A stretch of 64,000 nucleotides of DNA from Streptomyces tailanensis (GTDB taxonomy: Bacteria > Actinomycetota > Actinomycetes > Streptomycetales > Streptomycetaceae): NCBI RefSeq assembly GCF_008386495.1, contig NZ_VTHJ01000048.1, forward strand, positions 1 through 64,000, read 5' to 3'. How positions within the stretch are numbered: the stretch's first letter is position 1; each line of letters starts with the position of its first letter. The notes beneath the pieces were generated by a model. The model saw only the letters and a program-made list of their open reading frames with translations. It did no database searches and had not been told where the DNA came from. Made by a program: the position numbers and the translations under genes. This document shows, one piece after another, positions 26,107 to 34,145 of the stretch.

Positions 26107-26982
26107 ATGTCTTGGTTTGAATCCCTCATCCTCGGACTCGTCCAGGGGCTGACCGAATTCCTCCCTATCTCCTCCAGCGCGCATCTGCGCCTGACGGCGG
26201 CCTTCTCCGGCTGGGAGGACCCGGGAGCGGCCTTCACCGCGATCACGCAGATCGGCACCGAGGCGGCGGTGCTGATCTATTTCCGCAAGGACATCGCCAA
26301 GATCATCTCGGCGTGGTCCCGTTCCCTGTTCAACAAGGAGCTGCGCGGCGACCACGACGCGCAGATGGGCTGGCTGGTCATCGTCGGCTCCATCCCGATC
26401 GGTGTGCTCGGTGTGACGCTGAAGGACCAGATCGAGGGCCCGTTCCGCGACCTGCGCATCACCGCCACCACGCTGATCGTCATGGGCATCGTCCTCGGCG
26501 TCGCCGACCGTCTCGCCGCCCGCGACGAGACCGGCGGCAAGCACCGCGCCATCAAGGAGCGCAAGTCGCTGGAGCAGCTCAGCATCAAGGACGGCCTCAT
26601 CTACGGCCTCTGCCAGGCCATGGCCCTCATCCCCGGCGTCTCCCGCTCCGGTGCCACCATCAGCGGCGGCCTCCTCATGGGCTACAAGCGCGAGGCCGCG
26701 GCCCGCTACTCCTTCCTCCTCGCCATCCCCGCGGTGATCGCCTCCGGCGGTTACGAGCTCAAGGACGCGATGGAGGGCGGCCATGTCTCCTGGGGCCCGA
26801 CGATCTTCGCCACGATCATCGCCTTCTTCGTCGGGTATGCGGTCATCGCCTGGTTCATGAAGTTCATCTCCACGAAGAGCTTCATGCCCTTCGTCTGGTA
26901 CCGCATCGCCCTCGGCATCGTGATCGTCGTCCTCGTCTCGACGGGCACCCTGAGCCCGCACGCGGGCGAGTCGGGCGGCTGA
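26107..26982 (+). CDS. uppP: undecaprenyl-diphosphatase
   Basis: A 291-residue integral membrane enzyme (BacA/UppP) that dephosphorylates undecaprenyl pyrophosphate so the carrier can be reused for cell-wall synthesis; overproduction gives bacitracin resistance. The two signature motifs are intact: GLVQGLTEFLPISSSAH at residues 10-26 and ALIPGVSRSGATISGG around 175-190. About eight membrane segments are predicted, and length is typical. The ATG has only a weak ribosome binding site. The 400 bases between this gene and the divergent sugar operon contain the LacI-like site but no other gene. Confidence 0.95.
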   Translation: MSWFESLILGLVQGLTEFLPISSSAHLRLTAAFSGWEDPGAAFTAITQIGTEAAVLIYFRKDIAKIISAWSRSLFNKELRGDHDAQMGWLVIVGSIPIGVLGVTLKDQIEGPFRDLRITATTLIVMGIVLGVADRLAARDETGGKHRAIKERKSLEQLSIKDGLIYGLCQAMALIPGVSRSGATISGGLLMGYKREAAARYSFLLAIPAVIASGGYELKDAMEGGHVSWGPTIFATIIAFFVGYAVIAWFMKFISTKSFMPFVWYRIALGIVIVVLVSTGTLSPHAGESGG

Positions 26983-27001
26983 CCCCGGGCGCCCGCCCGT
27001 C

Positions 27002-27350
27002 CTACGTTCCGACGGGCAACTCCCGTGCTCTTTGACGAGCTTGGGCCCGTAGGTCTTTCAAGTGGCCGTAGAAGGCGTTGTGGTGGTTCTGGTCCAGGTT
27101 CAACGGGACGTCGAGCTCGGAGATGAGCCTGGACTCCAGGGTCCACGGCTCGTTCTGCTCGATCCAGCACACACGCGCGTGTCCGCCATCCACCGGCTCA
27201 GGGCAGCCTCGCCGGCCTTGCCGAAGGTCATCCGCTCGCTGCTGCCCACGCGGCGCAACTCAAGCCCGAGCAGGCACCCGAGGGTGAGCCGCAGTGTCGA
27301 GCCGGACGCGTTGCCCGGTAGTGATCGCGCACGCGCTTGCGCAGGTTCTG
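27002..27350 (-). pseudogene. GIY-YIG nuclease family gene, frameshifted and 5'-truncated
   Basis: Three minus-strand frames together rebuild the C-terminal part of a Streptomyces GIY-YIG-type protein: QNLRKRVRDHYR in one frame, then GNASGSTLRLTLGCLLG through ALSRWMAD in a second, then ARVCWIEQNEPW through LDVPLNLDQNHHNAFYG in a third. Single-base deletions near 27311-27318 and 27175-27185 explain both frame changes. The N-terminal GIY-YIG catalytic part is absent. The gene is dead, and its decay marks this 650-base stretch as a former insertion or recombination site. Family recognition is from memory of homologues. Confidence 0.75.
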
Positions 27351-27598
27351 TCGGCTCCACCAAGGTCGTCGTCGGCGGAGAGGAGTTGAACTCGGCCGCG
27401 GGCGTGCACACCTGCATCGCAATCGCGGCGGGTTCGTTCGTGACCGCCACGGTGGCGGCAATCACCCTGGCACAACGGCAACGCCGCACGCCGCCGGTCA
27501 GCTCTGGTTCCCCCGGTCAGTACGCCTCGTGCCGTCAAGCGGACGTCCCAACTCCCTTCCGTGACCAACCACATACGGCATCCGTAGCCGCCCAGTAG
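27349..27598 (+). other. possible small coding remnant with membrane-like segment
   Basis: One plus-strand frame begins reading like real protein exactly where the GIY-YIG remnant stops: VGSTKVVVGGEELNSAAGV, then a hydrophobic stretch (GVHTCIAIAAGSFVTATVAA) and a basic end (QRQRRT). Codons there are GC-rich in the third position. No start codon with a ribosome binding site is visible, so it may be a truncated gene or chance. Confidence 0.25.
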
Positions 27599-27632
27599 CG
27601 CGCTGTCAGTTCTTGCGCCTACGCTGGTCGGC

Positions 27633-27812
27633 ATGTCCCCCGATTCCATTAGCCGTGGTTCCGTGCGGTCTGCCGCCGACTTAAACGACCAGATCCGAGC
27701 GCTGTGGCGGCGCGCGGGCGGGTCACTGTCATCCCAGGAGCGCGCGGAGTACGAGCTGTTGGTGGTGGAGTGGGCCGCGGCGATGCGCGGAGAGGTCATC
27801 GAGGCAGCGTGA
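27633..27812 (+). CDS. small conserved protein with TTA codon, coupled to downstream kinase
   Basis: A 59-residue, probably helical protein (SAADLNDQIRALWRRAGG, then QERAEYELLVVEWAAAM) of a type I recognise as a common unnamed Streptomyces small protein. Codon 17 is TTA, which in Streptomyces is read only by the developmentally regulated bldA tRNA, so translation should be delayed to late growth. A TACGCT hexamer lies seven bases before the ATG and there is no ribosome binding site, suggesting a leaderless start. Its TGA overlaps the GTG of the next gene (GTGA), so the kinase may depend on this gene's translation. Biochemical role unknown. Confidence 0.75.
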   Translation: MSPDSISRGSVRSAADLNDQIRALWRRAGGSLSSQERAEYELLVVEWAAAMRGEVIEAA

Positions 27813-28399
27813 GCGGCCCGGGGAAGGGTGCCGCCGAGTTGGACCACGGCCCCCGGGGACTGGTCATCTTCCTGAACGGCACGTCCAGTTCGGGTAAGTC
27901 GAGCATCGCCGCCGCGCTGCTACGGGTCCTCGACGAGCCGTACTTCCATATGCCGGTCGACGCGTTCCACGCCATGCGTACGAGCCGGGAGATACCGCCC
28001 GAGCGGCTCCCGTCCGTGCTGCACAACACCTGGCGCGGCTACCACCGCGCGGTCGCCGGCATGGCCGCCGCGGGCAACAACGTCGTGGTGGACCACGTCC
28101 TGAGCGAGGAATGGCGGCTGCGGGACTGTCTCGACCTGTTCGTGCCGCAGGACGTCGTGTTCGTCGGGGTGCACTGCCCCCGGGCCGAGCTCGAACGACG
28201 CGAGCGGGAGCGGGGCGACCGGCCGTCGGGGCTGGCAGCACGGCAGTTGGCGCAGGTACACGCGCATGGGATCTACGACGTCGAGTGCGACACGAGTACC
28301 GCCGCCCCTCTCCCATGTGCGTTGCGCATCAAGGAGTTCCTGCCGCACCGGCCCACGCCGACCGCGTTCCGGCGGCTGCTCGACAAGCAGCGCGGCTGA
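27809..28399 (+). CDS. chloramphenicol phosphotransferase-like kinase
   Basis: A 196-residue P-loop kinase of the CPT family; the S. venezuelae prototype phosphorylates the 3-hydroxyl of chloramphenicol. Walker A is GTSSSGKS at residues 24-31, preceded by the strand LVIFLN. The segment YFHMPVDAFHAM and the later CPRAELERRERERGDR lid helix match CPT. Members without a chloramphenicol cluster are probably generic small-molecule kinases. The GTG start overlaps the stop of the TTA-containing small gene, so expression may be indirectly bldA-dependent. Substrate not deducible; chloramphenicol resistance is only possible. Confidence 0.85.
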   Translation: MSGPGKGAAELDHGPRGLVIFLNGTSSSGKSSIAAALLRVLDEPYFHMPVDAFHAMRTSREIPPERLPSVLHNTWRGYHRAVAGMAAAGNNVVVDHVLSEEWRLRDCLDLFVPQDVVFVGVHCPRAELERRERERGDRPSGLAARQLAQVHAHGIYDVECDTSTAAPLPCALRIKEFLPHRPTPTAFRRLLDKQRG

Positions 28400-28413
28400 A
28401 GCTCACCCGGCGC

Positions 28414-29154
28414 TCACCGCCCTCCGGCCACCCTCAGCACCGCGCCCGTCGTGTACGAGGCTTCCGGGGACATGAGCCAGGCGATGGCGGAGGCGATCTC
28501 GTCGGCGCGGCCCGGGCGGCGCAGGGGGATGGACGCGGCCAACCGCTCGGGACGCTCCGGGTCGCCCATCCTCGCGTGGATCTCGGTGTCGATGACGCCG
28601 GGAGCGACCGCGTTGACACGGATGCCGTCCGGGCCGAGTTCCTTGGCGAGCCCGGTGGTCAGCGCGTCGACCGCGGCCTTGGTCGCCGCGTAGTGGACGT
28701 ACTCGCCGGGGCTGCCCAGCGTGGCCGCCGCCGAGGACACGTTCACGATCACCCCGCTGCCCCAGGCCGCCATCGCCTTGGCCGCCCGGCGCGAACACAG
28801 CAGCACACCAAGGAGGTTGACCTCGACCACCCGGCGCAGAACGGCCGTGTCGGCGTCGGCCAGCCTGCCGAACCCGCCCGTCACCCCGGCGTTGTTGACC
28901 AGCCCCGTCACCGGCCCGAGCCGTTCCGCCGCCGTCTCGAAGAGCCGGTCCACGTCGGCCTCCACCGACGTGTCCGCCTTGACGGTGACACACCGGGCCC
29001 CGTTCGCCCGTACCCCCGTCGCGATCCACTCGGCGGCCGCGCCGTCGTTCACGTACCCCACCGCCACGTCGTGCCCGTCCGCCGCGAGCCGCAGACAGGT
29101 CGCGGCACCGATCCCCCGGCTGCCACCCGTGACCACCGTGACCGGACGTGACAT
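28414..29154 (-). CDS. SDR family oxidoreductase
   Basis: A 246-residue classical short-chain dehydrogenase/reductase. The cofactor motif TGGSRGIGAAT is at residues 9-19, NNAG follows in mid-protein (GLVNNAGVTGGFG), and the catalytic Ser and YxxxK lie in VNVSSAAATLGSPGEYVHY and YAATKAAV. The C-terminus has the glucose-1-dehydrogenase-like ending YTTGAVLRVAGGR. The ATG is preceded by GGGAGG at five bases; the longer frame is unsupported. It converges on the CPT-like gene. Substrate unknown. Confidence 0.92.
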   Translation of the reverse strand: MSRPVTVVTGGSRGIGAATCLRLAADGHDVAVGYVNDGAAAEWIATGVRANGARCVTVKADTSVEADVDRLFETAAERLGPVTGLVNNAGVTGGFGRLADADTAVLRRVVEVNLLGVLLCSRRAAKAMAAWGSGVIVNVSSAAATLGSPGEYVHYAATKAAVDALTTGLAKELGPDGIRVNAVAPGVIDTEIHARMGDPERPERLAASIPLRRPGRADEIASAIAWLMSPEASYTTGAVLRVAGGR

Positions 29155-29375
29155 CCCAACCTCCCTGATACGAACGGCTGTTGCGGTCCTCAAGACCCAC
29201 CGAGCCCAATGATCGATCATCCTACGATCACAGTGCGAAAGCCGGTGACAAAGCCCGGCAACCTTTCCGGGCCCGGCGGCCACTGGTGAGTTGGAAGCTC
29301 CTTTCCCTGGAGTCTCACCCGAACCACGTGTTCACCCGAACCAGGTGTTCGCCCGACCCGCGCAAGGACTCATCC

Positions 29376-30416
29376 GTGGCATCCCGTTCCCACCGTTCCG
29401 ACGGCCGCCCTCCGGGCCACCCTTCCCGCCGCCCGCGTCGCCGCCCCACCAGCCATCCCTCCCGCCCGAAGTGGCGCGCCGCGCTCGTCTCCGTCGTCGC
29501 CGTGGCGGCCGTCGGGCTCGTCGCGTCGCTGGTCATGGCCCTGAGCCCGGGTGGCGAGGCCGATGCCGGGGATGCCAGGTCCGCCGGGGACTCCAGGAGT
29601 GCGCGGGATGCCGCGGCCACGCCCGCCGCCGGTGCCCGAGCGAGCGCACCGCAGACGGCACCGGAGCGGAAGCCGTCCACGGCGTCCCCGACCTCGACCC
29701 CGACGGCGGGCAAGAAGCGCCCGAAAGCGACCCCGACCCCACCGCCCGAGCCCACGCCGCCGGCGGCCAGGAGCACCCCGCAGTCCGGGTCCGCACCGTC
29801 GGCGGGACGCATCCGGCCCGGCACCACCTACGAGGGGGTCGCCACCTTCTACGACGCCGGGAACGGCGACGGCGCCTGCTCGTACGGCCCGACCGACGAC
29901 GTCATGACCGCGGCGATGAACCACACCGACTACGAGACGTCCAAGGCGTGCGGGGCATACGTACGCGTCCGGGTGGCGAGCGGCACCTCCGTCACGGTCC
30001 GCATCACCAACGAATGCCCCCTGCCCTGTGCACCGGGCCAACTCGACCTCAGCGCTCAGGCCTTCGCCAAGCTCGCCGATCCGTCACGCGGCCAGATCCC
30101 TATCACATGGAGTCTGCTGAGCCCGGACACCTCCGACACGATCTCGGTCCGGTACAAGACCGGCTCAAGCCGCTACTGGTGCGGGATCCAGGTGATCGGC
30201 CACCGCAATCCGGTGGCACGCCTGGAGGTCAGCGCCGGCGGCGGTTGGCGCCAACTGCCCCGTACCGAATACAACTACTTCCTCGCCGAGGACGGCAACG
30301 GCTGCGGCGGCACGATCAGGATCACCGACATCCACGGAGAGCGACTGACCGTCGACGGGGTCGCTGTGCGTCCCGAGGCCGTGCAACCGACCCGGGTCCA
30401 GTTCGCGAAGCGCTGA
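29376..30416 (+). CDS. expansin-like / RlpA-like double-psi beta-barrel secreted protein
   Basis: A 346-residue exported protein. A basic N-terminus precedes one hydrophobic segment (WRAALVSVVAVAAVGLVASL, about 32-51) that is a signal peptide or anchor. A Pro/Thr/Lys-rich wall-spanning linker follows to about residue 145. The body is an expansin module: domain 1 starts YEGVATFYDAGNGDGACSYG and keeps the acidic motif VRITNECP with QLDLS; domain 2 is the C-terminal carbohydrate-binding sheet (SSRYWCGIQVIGHRNPV). Bacterial expansins loosen plant cellulose without hydrolysis and help root colonisation. The GTG follows AAGGA at seven bases. It is likely monocistronic. Confidence 0.85.
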   Translation: MASRSHRSDGRPPGHPSRRPRRRPTSHPSRPKWRAALVSVVAVAAVGLVASLVMALSPGGEADAGDARSAGDSRSARDAAATPAAGARASAPQTAPERKPSTASPTSTPTAGKKRPKATPTPPPEPTPPAARSTPQSGSAPSAGRIRPGTTYEGVATFYDAGNGDGACSYGPTDDVMTAAMNHTDYETSKACGAYVRVRVASGTSVTVRITNECPLPCAPGQLDLSAQAFAKLADPSRGQIPITWSLLSPDTSDTISVRYKTGSSRYWCGIQVIGHRNPVARLEVSAGGGWRQLPRTEYNYFLAEDGNGCGGTIRITDIHGERLTVDGVAVRPEAVQPTRVQFAKR

Positions 30417-30474
30417 CAGCACTGGCAGCGCCCCCCCATGTCGGGCACGGCGGATCGCCGCTAGGGTTCGCCCC

Positions 30475-31464
30475 ATGAAGGCCGCCGTGCACGACCGGTA
30501 CGGGCCGCCGGACGTGGTCCGGATCGCCGAGGTGGACAAGCCCTCGGTCGGCGACCGTGACGTTCTCGTCAGGGTGATGGCGACGACGGTCAACCGCACG
30601 GACTGCGCCTACCGTGCGGCCAGGCCCTTCTTCATGCGTGCGGCCACCGGTCTGGCCCGGCCGCGCCGTACCGTCCTCGGGACCGAGTACGCGGGAGTGG
30701 TGGACGCGGTCGGCGGCGGGGTCACGTCCTTCGCCGTCGGTGACCGGGTCTTCGGGTACAACGAGGACGCGTTCGCCTTCGGAGCCCATGCCGAGTACCT
30801 GTCGGTCCCGGCCGACGGTGCCATCGCGACCATGCCCACGAACGTGACCTTCGAGGAGGCCGCACCCGGCACCGAGGGCACGCACTACGCCCTGGCGTTC
30901 ATCAGGAAGGCGAACATCCGGGCCGGCCAGGACGTCCTCGTGCACGGCGCGACCGGCGCCATCGGCTCGGCGGCGGTGCAGCTCCTCAAGCACCACGGGG
31001 CCACCGTGACCGCCGTGTGCGGCCCCCCGCACCTGGAGCTGGTGAAGGGCCTGGGCGCGGACAGAGTCGTCGGCCACACGGCCCACGAGTTCACCCACGA
31101 CTTCACCGAGGACGAGCAGCGCTACGACGCGGTGTTCGACGCGGTCGGCAAGAGCACCTTCGGCCGCTGCAAGCGGCTGTTGAAGCCCGGCGGGGTCTAT
31201 CTCTCCTCGGACCTGGGCCCCGGCTGCCAGAATCTGCTCCTCCCGCTTGTCACGCCCTTGTTCCGCGGCCGGAGGGTCAAGTTCCCCTTCCCGAAGCAGG
31301 ACCAGGAGATGGTGCGGTACCTCAGCGGCCTGATCGAGACGGGCGCGTTCAGGGCGGTCATCGACCGGCGGTACCCGTTGGACGAGATCGTCGACGCCCA
31401 CCGATATGTCGAGACGGGCCAGAAGATCGGCAACGTCGTCATCACCGTCCATCCGCTGGACTGA
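30475..31464 (+). CDS. NAD(P)-dependent quinone oxidoreductase-like alcohol dehydrogenase
   Basis: A 329-residue medium-chain dehydrogenase/reductase of the quinone-oxidoreductase/zeta-crystallin group. The N-terminal GroES-like domain (MKAAVHDRYGPPDVV) lacks the zinc-binding cysteines of true alcohol dehydrogenases. The nucleotide-binding domain has VHGATGAIGSAAVQLLKHHG. It should reduce quinones or alpha,beta-unsaturated carbonyls using NADPH. A TAGGGT hexamer lies seven bases before the ATG without a ribosome binding site, so the mRNA may be leaderless. A serine hydrolase gene follows 130 bases later. Confidence 0.9.
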   Translation: MKAAVHDRYGPPDVVRIAEVDKPSVGDRDVLVRVMATTVNRTDCAYRAARPFFMRAATGLARPRRTVLGTEYAGVVDAVGGGVTSFAVGDRVFGYNEDAFAFGAHAEYLSVPADGAIATMPTNVTFEEAAPGTEGTHYALAFIRKANIRAGQDVLVHGATGAIGSAAVQLLKHHGATVTAVCGPPHLELVKGLGADRVVGHTAHEFTHDFTEDEQRYDAVFDAVGKSTFGRCKRLLKPGGVYLSSDLGPGCQNLLLPLVTPLFRGRRVKFPFPKQDQEMVRYLSGLIETGAFRAVIDRRYPLDEIVDAHRYVETGQKIGNVVITVHPLD

Positions 31465-31595
31465 CCTCGGCGGTCTCTCTCCCCCTGGTTCGCGGAGCCG
31501 TTCGGCCGAATAGCTCAGGCTCGCGAGCACCCGGACGCCGTCCCTGCCCATGCTGGGTGTGCCCTGCCCCGCCAAAACGCTCCCCCGGGACCCCC

Positions 31596-32780
31596 ATGCC
31601 GCACGCGCCCCGCCCCCGTCCCCGCCTCCGCCTGGCGCTCATCGGACTCCTCGGCGCCTCCTGCCTCGGCGGCCTGATCGCCGCCCCGGCAGCGGGCGCC
31701 GCCACCGCCCCCGGAGACGAACACACCCTCCAACGGCAGCTCGACGAACTGGTCACCACCAGCGGCGGGCCCCCCGGCGTCATCGTCGTCCTGCGACGCG
31801 GAGACACGTCACGCGTCCTCCGCGCAGGCGTCGCCGACCTGGAGACCGGCCGTCCGATCCAGCCCACCGACCACATGCGGATCGCCAGTACAGCGAAGGC
31901 GTTCAGCGGTGCCGTAGCACTTCGCCTGGTACAACGCGGCGTCCTCGGCCTCGAAGACACGATCGGCCGCCGACTGCCCCGGCTGCCGCACGCATGGCGG
32001 AAGGTGACCCTCCGGCAGCTGCTGAACCACACGAGCGGGCTGCCCGACTACAGCGCGGACCCGGAGTTCCTGGAGCTGGTCCTGGCGGATCCACGCCGCA
32101 CCTTCGACCCCCGCAAACTGCTGGACTTCGTGGCCGACGAACGGCTGCGGTTCCGCCCGGGCTCCCGGTACCGGTACTCCAACTCCGACAACATCGCCGT
32201 CGCCCTGATGGCGGAGGCGGCGACCCACCGGCCGTACGAAGAGCTGCTCCGCCACATCGTCAGCCGGCCGCTCGGTCTGCGCGACACCAGCCTCCCGCTC
32301 GGCTACGAACTGCCGGAGCCGTACATGCACGGCTACGACGTCCGACCGCCCGGGCCGCCGGAGGACGTCAGCGAGGTGTTCAGCGCCTCCGGTTCGTGGG
32401 CCTCGGGCGGGATCGTGTCCACCCCGCGCGACATGACGCGGTTCATCCGTGCCTACGCCGCCGGAGAGCTGACGTCCAGGGCGGTTCTGCGCGAGCAGCG
32501 CCGCTGGGTCGAGGGGGCGTCCGAACCGGCCGGCCCCGGCCGCAACAGGGCAGGCCTCGGCATCTTCCGCTACGACACCCGATGCGGGGTCGTGCTGGGG
32601 CACACCGGGAACACCCCCGGCTACACCCAACTGATCGCCGCGACGCCCGACGGACGCAAGTCGCTCACCTTCTCGCTCACCACCCAGATCAACAGGACGG
32701 CCGACCCGGCCCTCCTGGAGCGACTCCGCACGATCGAGGAGAACGCGGTCTGCACGCTCCTCCGCCGGAACCGCGGCTAG
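31596..32780 (+). CDS. secreted serine hydrolase, class C beta-lactamase / D,D-peptidase fold
   Basis: A 394-residue exported penicillin-binding-protein-like enzyme. The signal peptide covers about residues 1-35 (hydrophobic LRLALIGLLGASCLGGLIAA). The catalytic tetrad S98-T-A-K101 (IASTAKAF), the second motif Y-S-N (RYRYSNSDN) and the third motif HTG (LGHTGNTPG) are all intact. Substrate could be a D-amino-acid peptide or ester; similar Streptomyces proteins are D-alanyl-D-alanine carboxypeptidases. The ATG gives a good signal peptide but has no clear ribosome binding site. Its stop codon overlaps that of the convergent DUF4291 gene by four bases. Confidence 0.9.
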   Translation: MPHAPRPRPRLRLALIGLLGASCLGGLIAAPAAGAATAPGDEHTLQRQLDELVTTSGGPPGVIVVLRRGDTSRVLRAGVADLETGRPIQPTDHMRIASTAKAFSGAVALRLVQRGVLGLEDTIGRRLPRLPHAWRKVTLRQLLNHTSGLPDYSADPEFLELVLADPRRTFDPRKLLDFVADERLRFRPGSRYRYSNSDNIAVALMAEAATHRPYEELLRHIVSRPLGLRDTSLPLGYELPEPYMHGYDVRPPGPPEDVSEVFSASGSWASGGIVSTPRDMTRFIRAYAAGELTSRAVLREQRRWVEGASEPAGPGRNRAGLGIFRYDTRCGVVLGHTGNTPGYTQLIAATPDGRKSLTFSLTTQINRTADPALLERLRTIEENAVCTLLRRNRG

Positions 32781-33427
32781 GCGCGCAGGTGGGCCAGCAC
32801 CTCGTCCTCGACGGGGTACGGACGCTCCTCGGGCAGCAGCCCGGCCGCCGCGTCGAGCTCCCCCGCCCGTACGTGGCCGTGGATCTCCCTGGCGAGCGGC
32901 GTCACATCCTCGATGCCGACGATCCACTCGTCCGCGTACCGGGCCGCCGCCTCGCCCGCCAGGCCGAGCTGCAACGAGCGGTACGGCAGCGGGTTCAGCC
33001 GCAGATCGCGCTCGGGGTCCCACTGCACCCGCGCGGGCGAGCGCCGCAGCTCCCGTTTCCAGGCGGCCTCGTTCTCGTGCAGCCCGCTGACGTAGTGCGA
33101 GAGGCAGGAGTTCCGCAGGGCCCACTCGAAGCCCTCGCGGCCGATCTCGACGGCCAGGACGGTCTCCTGCCCCTCCTTCAGGCCCCAGCCGCAGCGGTAC
33201 ATCATCCACAGGAACGACGGCTTGATCCATGTCATCCGGTCCCGCTTCCACACGGCCGGGAAACGGCCGTCGCGCGCGGCCGGGCCACCGATCTCCGGAC
33301 GGTAGGCCTGGTAGACGGTCACGGTGTCCGCCGTGTGGCGGGCACGGACACGGAACCTGGGCTCCGTTGCTCGTTCTACTTCTTCACGTACTTCTTCACG
33401 TACTTCTTCACGTTCGATGTCACTCAC
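32777..33427 (-). CDS. DUF4291 domain protein
   Basis: A 216-residue protein matching DUF4291, a family without established function. Recognisable segments are HTADTVTVYQAYRPEIG, then RDRMTWIKPSFLWMMYRCGWG, GREGFEWALRNSCL and a C-terminal WIVGIEDVT. The N-terminus is an unusual run of EREEV/REEV units encoded by a 12-base tandem repeat, so its length may vary between strains. The GTG has no good ribosome binding site; the repeat could hide a later start, but the domain begins only at about residue 25. It is convergent with the serine hydrolase. Confidence 0.85.
   Translation of the reverse strand: MSDIEREEVREEVREEVERATEPRFRVRARHTADTVTVYQAYRPEIGGPAARDGRFPAVWKRDRMTWIKPSFLWMMYRCGWGLKEGQETVLAVEIGREGFEWALRNSCLSHYVSGLHENEAAWKRELRRSPARVQWDPERDLRLNPLPYRSLQLGLAGEAAARYADEWIVGIEDVTPLAREIHGHVRAGELDAAAGLLPEERPYPVEDEVLAHLRA
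33378..33413 (-). repeat. 12-bp in-frame tandem repeat in the DUF4291 N-terminus
   Basis: ACTTCTTCACGT is repeated perfectly three times, with a partial fourth copy on the left. Read on the minus strand each unit encodes four residues (Arg-Glu-Glu-Val), giving a short charged helix. Twelve-base units keep the frame when copy number changes. Confidence 0.85.
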
Positions 33428-33504
33428 AGAGATCAGATTCGATCAATTCCGTGCCCCGGAGCCACCGAATATCGGCTCCGCCGCATGTCGCCGCTGCACG
33501 CCCC

Positions 33505-33534
33505 TTGGCGTGGCGAGCCTCCTGCCCCAAGACT
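33505..33534 (+). promoter_or_regulatory. promoter for leaderless SnoaL-like gene
   Basis: TTGGCG (33505-33510) and AAGACT (33529-33534) are spaced by 18 bases, placing the transcript start at the A of the ATG at 33541. No ribosome binding site precedes that ATG. Confidence 0.55.
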
Positions 33535-33540
33535 GAGCCG

Positions 33541-34035
33541 ATGACGCAGCGTGTGGAGCTCGCCACAGTGATGGACCGGCTCGCCGTCGACGGCCTGATC
33601 ACCGACTACGCGGTGGCGGTCGACGACGGCGACTGGGCGGCGTACCGGGACCTGTTCGCACCGGACGGCCGCGCGGACTACCGCTCGGCAGGCGGCATCG
33701 AGGGCGACGCCGCGCAGGTCGCCGGATGGCTGGCCCGGAGCATGGAACTCTTCCCGATGCGGCAGCATCTGATCGTCAACCGGAGGGTGCGGTTCGGCTT
33801 CCTGGAGCAGGACACCGGCGACACCGCCCACGTCCAGGCGGACTACATCAATCCGATGCGCTTCGCCGGACACGACGGCGGCTCCACGGCCCCCGACTTC
33901 ATCTGCGGCGGCCGCTACGCCTTCGCCCTGGTCCGTACCTACGACGGCTGGCGGCTGCGCGAGGTCGTGGTCCAGGAGAAGTGGCGCCGCACCCCGGAAG
34001 GCCTCACCACCGAGCAGAGCCCGTCCCCGGCCTGA
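33541..34035 (+). CDS. SnoaL-like / NTF2-fold protein
   Basis: A 164-residue alpha+beta-barrel protein of the SnoaL_4/NTF2 superfamily. The opening VMDRLAVDGLITDYAVAVDDGDW and the RHLIVNRRV-like strand (MRQHLIVNRRVRFGF) match the scytalone-dehydratase-like subgroup, whose pocket uses Asp/His pairs for dehydration, hydroxylation or cyclisation. Substrate is unknown, and there is no polyketide gene nearby. The ATG coincides with the predicted transcript start. The lnt gene follows 110 bases later on the same strand. Confidence 0.85.
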   Translation: MTQRVELATVMDRLAVDGLITDYAVAVDDGDWAAYRDLFAPDGRADYRSAGGIEGDAAQVAGWLARSMELFPMRQHLIVNRRVRFGFLEQDTGDTAHVQADYINPMRFAGHDGGSTAPDFICGGRYAFALVRTYDGWRLREVVVQEKWRRTPEGLTTEQSPSPA

Positions 34036-34145
34036 GCCCACCAAGGCCGGCCAAGCCCTCCGAGTGCCCCTCCCCGCGCCCCCTGTCGGAGATCGTCCCG
34101 GGCGCGCACACTGGAGACACCCACCACCGGGGAGGGAGGCGCTGT

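Noticed and set aside
25853..26152. Small plus-strand frame before uppP
   Set aside because: It overlaps uppP in another frame, with Pro-rich sequence and no ribosome binding site.
27809..28399. Chloramphenicol resistance gene as a firm call
   Set aside because: The CPT fold is clear, but with no chloramphenicol genes nearby the substrate cannot be claimed.
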